Translations under genes and position numbers: made by a program
Shown here: in pieces, positions 5,197 through 6,708 of the stretch
How positions within the stretch are numbered: the first letter of the stretch is position 1
Layout of the letters: the number at the start of each line of letters is the position of its first letter
Source: an uncultured Hyphomicrobiales bacterium
Lineage (GTDB): Bacteria; Pseudomonadota; Alphaproteobacteria; Rhizobiales; Aestuariivirgaceae
Direction: 5' to 3'
NCBI GenBank assembly: GCA_903930095.1
Contig: CAIYXE010000524.1
Location: 1 to 6,708 of the forward strand
Length of the DNA stretch: 6,708 nt
The notes under the pieces: model-generated
Told to the model about the DNA's origin: nothing
Database searches by the model: none
What the model saw: the letters and a program-made list of their open reading frames with translations, nothing else

Positions 5197-6599
5197 TCCT
5201 CGGGAAGCACGCGGCCGGGGTTGAGGATGTTGTTGGGGTCGAACATCTGCTTCAGGCCGCGCATCATGCCGAGTTCCACGGGCGACTTGATCTCCGCCAT
5301 GCGATGGGCCTTGAGCCTGCCGATGCCATGCTCGGCGCTGATCGAGCCGTTGAAGCGGCCCACCACTTCGAAGACCACGTCGTTCATCGCGTTCCACATG
5401 TCGAGGAATGTGTGCTTGTCCATGCCGATGGGCTGGGAAACGTTGTAGTGGATGTTGCCGTCGCCTAAGTGCCCGAAGGATACGAAGCGCGCGCCGGGAA
5501 CGAGGCGGGACACCGCTGCGTCCGCCTCCGCCAGGAATTGCGGAACCTTCGAAACCGGAACCGACACGTCATGCTTGATCGAGCCGCCTTCGGGCTTCTG
5601 CGATTCCGAGATCAATTCGCGCGTGGCCCAGAAGGCGCTGCGCTGGCTTTCGGACTGGGCCAGCGCGCCATCCGTCACCAGGCCGCGCGCCATCGCCGAT
5701 TCAAGAAGCGCCATCATGGTGCCGGGCACCGGGTCAGCAAGTTCCGCCAGCACATACCAGGGTGAGGACCCAGCCAGCGGATGGCGCACGCCCGCGTGGC
5801 GGATGGCGAATTGCAGCGCGATGTCGGCGATCAGCTCAAAGGCCACCACGCGATTGCCGCTCATTTCCTTGGCAAGCGAGAGGAGGTCGACCGCGGCCTG
5901 CGGCGAGGGCACGGCGATGAAGCCCGTCTCTTGGCGGCGGGGCTTGGGGAAGAGCTTCAGCACGGCGGCGGTGATGATGCCGAGCGTTCCCTCGGCACCG
6001 ATGAACAGGTCGCGCAGGTCATAGCCCGTGTTGTCCTTGCGCAGGCGCTTCAACCCATTCCACACCCGGCCATCGGCCAGCACCACTTCAAGCCCCAAGC
6101 AAAGGTCGCGCATGTTGCCATAGGCGATGACGTTGAGGCCCCCGGCATTGGTGGAGAGATTGCCGCCGATGCGGCAGGAGCCTTCGGAGGCGAGGCTCAA
6201 GGGGAACAGCCGGTCTGCGGCGTCCGCCGCGTCCTGCACGGATTTGAGGATGGCGCCTGATTCGACCGTGATCGTGTTGTCGGCGGGGTCGACATCGAGG
6301 ATGCGGTTCATGCGGTCGAGCGAGAGCACCACCTCATGCCCCTCATCCGTGGGGATCTGCCCGCCGCAGAGGCCGGTGTTGCCCGCCTGCGGGACGATGG
6401 CTGTGCGGGTCTCATCGGCGATGGCGAGAATGCGGGAGACTTCATCGGTCGAGGCGGGGCGCAGCACCAGGGGCGAGCGGCCAACCCAGATCTGCCGCCA
6501 TTCGCGCATGTAGCCATCCATCTCTGCGGGATCGCGGATCGCGTGCTTTTCGCCGACGATGGCCGCGAGCCTGTCGAGTGTGCCGGGTGACGGGGTCAT
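5178..6599 (-). CDS. FAD-linked D-2-hydroxyacid dehydrogenase (GlcD / D-2-hydroxyglutarate dehydrogenase-like)
   Basis: The 473-residue product combines an N-terminal PCMH-type FAD-binding domain (about 42-220) with the FAD-linked oxidase C-terminal domain. FAD-site motifs are PQAGNTGLCGG (70-80), GGNLSTNAGG (145-154), DNTGYDLRDLFIGAEGTLGI (189-208) and, at the C-terminus, DPNNILNPGR (454-463). The metal and substrate site is marked by FGHLGDGNIHYNV (375-387, His377 and His384) and SAEHGIG (421-427, Glu423). GGSIKHDVSVPVS (338-350) resembles D-2-hydroxyglutarate dehydrogenases more than GlcD. The enzyme should oxidise a D-2-hydroxyacid such as D-2-hydroxyglutarate, D-lactate or glycolate and pass electrons to a carrier. 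No signal peptide is seen. ATG 6599 overlaps the TGA of the preceding Sua5 gene in an ATGA, so translation is probably coupled. The 3' end overlaps the SRAP gene by 19 nt. Confidence 0.92.
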   Translation of the reverse strand: MTPSPGTLDRLAAIVGEKHAIRDPAEMDGYMREWRQIWVGRSPLVLRPASTDEVSRILAIADETRTAIVPQAGNTGLCGGQIPTDEGHEVVLSLDRMNRILDVDPADNTITVESGAILKSVQDAADAADRLFPLSLASEGSCRIGGNLSTNAGGLNVIAYGNMRDLCLGLEVVLADGRVWNGLKRLRKDNTGYDLRDLFIGAEGTLGIITAAVLKLFPKPRRQETGFIAVPSPQAAVDLLSLAKEMSGNRVVAFELIADIALQFAIRHAGVRHPLAGSSPWYVLAELADPVPGTMMALLESAMARGLVTDGALAQSESQRSAFWATRELISESQKPEGGSIKHDVSVPVSKVPQFLAEADAAVSRLVPGARFVSFGHLGDGNIHYNVSQPIGMDKHTFLDMWNAMNDVVFEVVGRFNGSISAEHGIGRLKAHRMAEIKSPVELGMMRGLKQMFDPNNILNPGRVLPEDQNRSS

Positions 6600-6708
6600 G
6601 CGCTGTCCCGCGGGGCGGCGGCACGCAGCAGCCGGTCATTGATGGCCTCGCCCAGCCCGTGGTGCGGCACCGGGGCCACCGCGATGCGGGTAACACCTGT
6701 GGCGTCGA
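6596..6708 (-). CDS. sua5: Sua5/TsaC threonylcarbamoyl-AMP synthase, C-terminal 36 residues (partial)
   Basis: Only the end of the gene is in the window, entering from the right edge. The last residues, starting DATGVTRIAVAPV and containing GLGEAINDRLLRAAAPR before the stop, match the conserved C-terminus of the Sua5 domain of long-form threonylcarbamoyl-AMP synthases. That enzyme makes threonylcarbamoyl-AMP from threonine, bicarbonate and ATP for the t6A37 modification of ANN-decoding tRNAs. Presence of the Sua5 domain separates it from the short TsaC/YrdC type. The TGA shares bases with the ATG of the dehydrogenase gene (ATGA, 6599-6596), so the two form an operon. The identification rests on a short segment, and the catalytic YrdC domain is out of view. 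Confidence 0.8.
   Translation of the reverse strand, partial: DATGVTRIAVAPVPHHGLGEAINDRLLRAAAPRDSA

Noticed and set aside
6442..6696. 84-residue minus-strand frame spanning the sua5-dehydrogenase junction
   Set aside because: Shadow frame: the same strand in another frame encodes the conserved Sua5 C-terminus, and the dehydrogenase N-terminus continues in a third frame.

Overview
The window is GC-rich, densely packed DNA from an alphaproteobacterium, most likely of the order Hyphomicrobiales (Rhizobiales). The assignment rests on gene content and protein style: a YgfZ/GcvT-like protein divergent from a rhizobial-type dihydroorotase, a Sua5-type threonylcarbamoyl-AMP synthase coupled to an FAD-linked dehydrogenase, and the C/G-rich intergenic palindromes typical of this group. 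It reads as chromosomal core sequence. I see no transposase, phage gene, CRISPR array, tRNA or rRNA.

Layout, left to right. (1) The start of ygfZ on the minus strand runs off the left edge. It diverges across a short gap from (2) a dihydroorotase-family amidohydrolase on the plus strand. (3) After a 109-nt gap holding a GC hairpin comes an acuI/yhdH-type acrylyl-CoA reductase, followed 5 nt later by (4) a LysE-family exporter, probably as one transcript. (5) Positions 3469-3720 carry no gene but hold a cluster of palindromes, including an inverted pair of REP-like repeats. (6) A small hypothetical gene and (7) a Nudix hydrolase follow on the minus strand. (8) Only 19 nt away and divergent lies an SRAP-family (YedK/HMCES-type) abasic-site DNA-protein crosslinking protein. 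It converges on and overlaps (9) a minus-strand FAD-linked D-2-hydroxyacid dehydrogenase. That gene is joined by an ATGA overlap to (10) the 3' end of a Sua5/TsaC gene that runs off the right edge.

Functionally this is mostly housekeeping: Fe-S/tRNA maintenance (YgfZ, Sua5), pyrimidine or cyclic-amide metabolism, acyl-CoA reduction, export, nucleotide sanitation and DNA damage protection. I found no clear new multi-gene system. Three details deserve attention. The SRAP protein ends in QLDLF, a match to the bacterial sliding-clamp-binding pentapeptide, placed after a proline-rich tail; this parallels the PCNA-binding motif of eukaryotic HMCES. The dihydroorotase has Gln in place of the first His of its HxH metal motif. 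The intergenic palindromes form a doublet like a REPIN, and next to them a perfect 14-bp inverted repeat straddles the stop codon of the small hypothetical gene.
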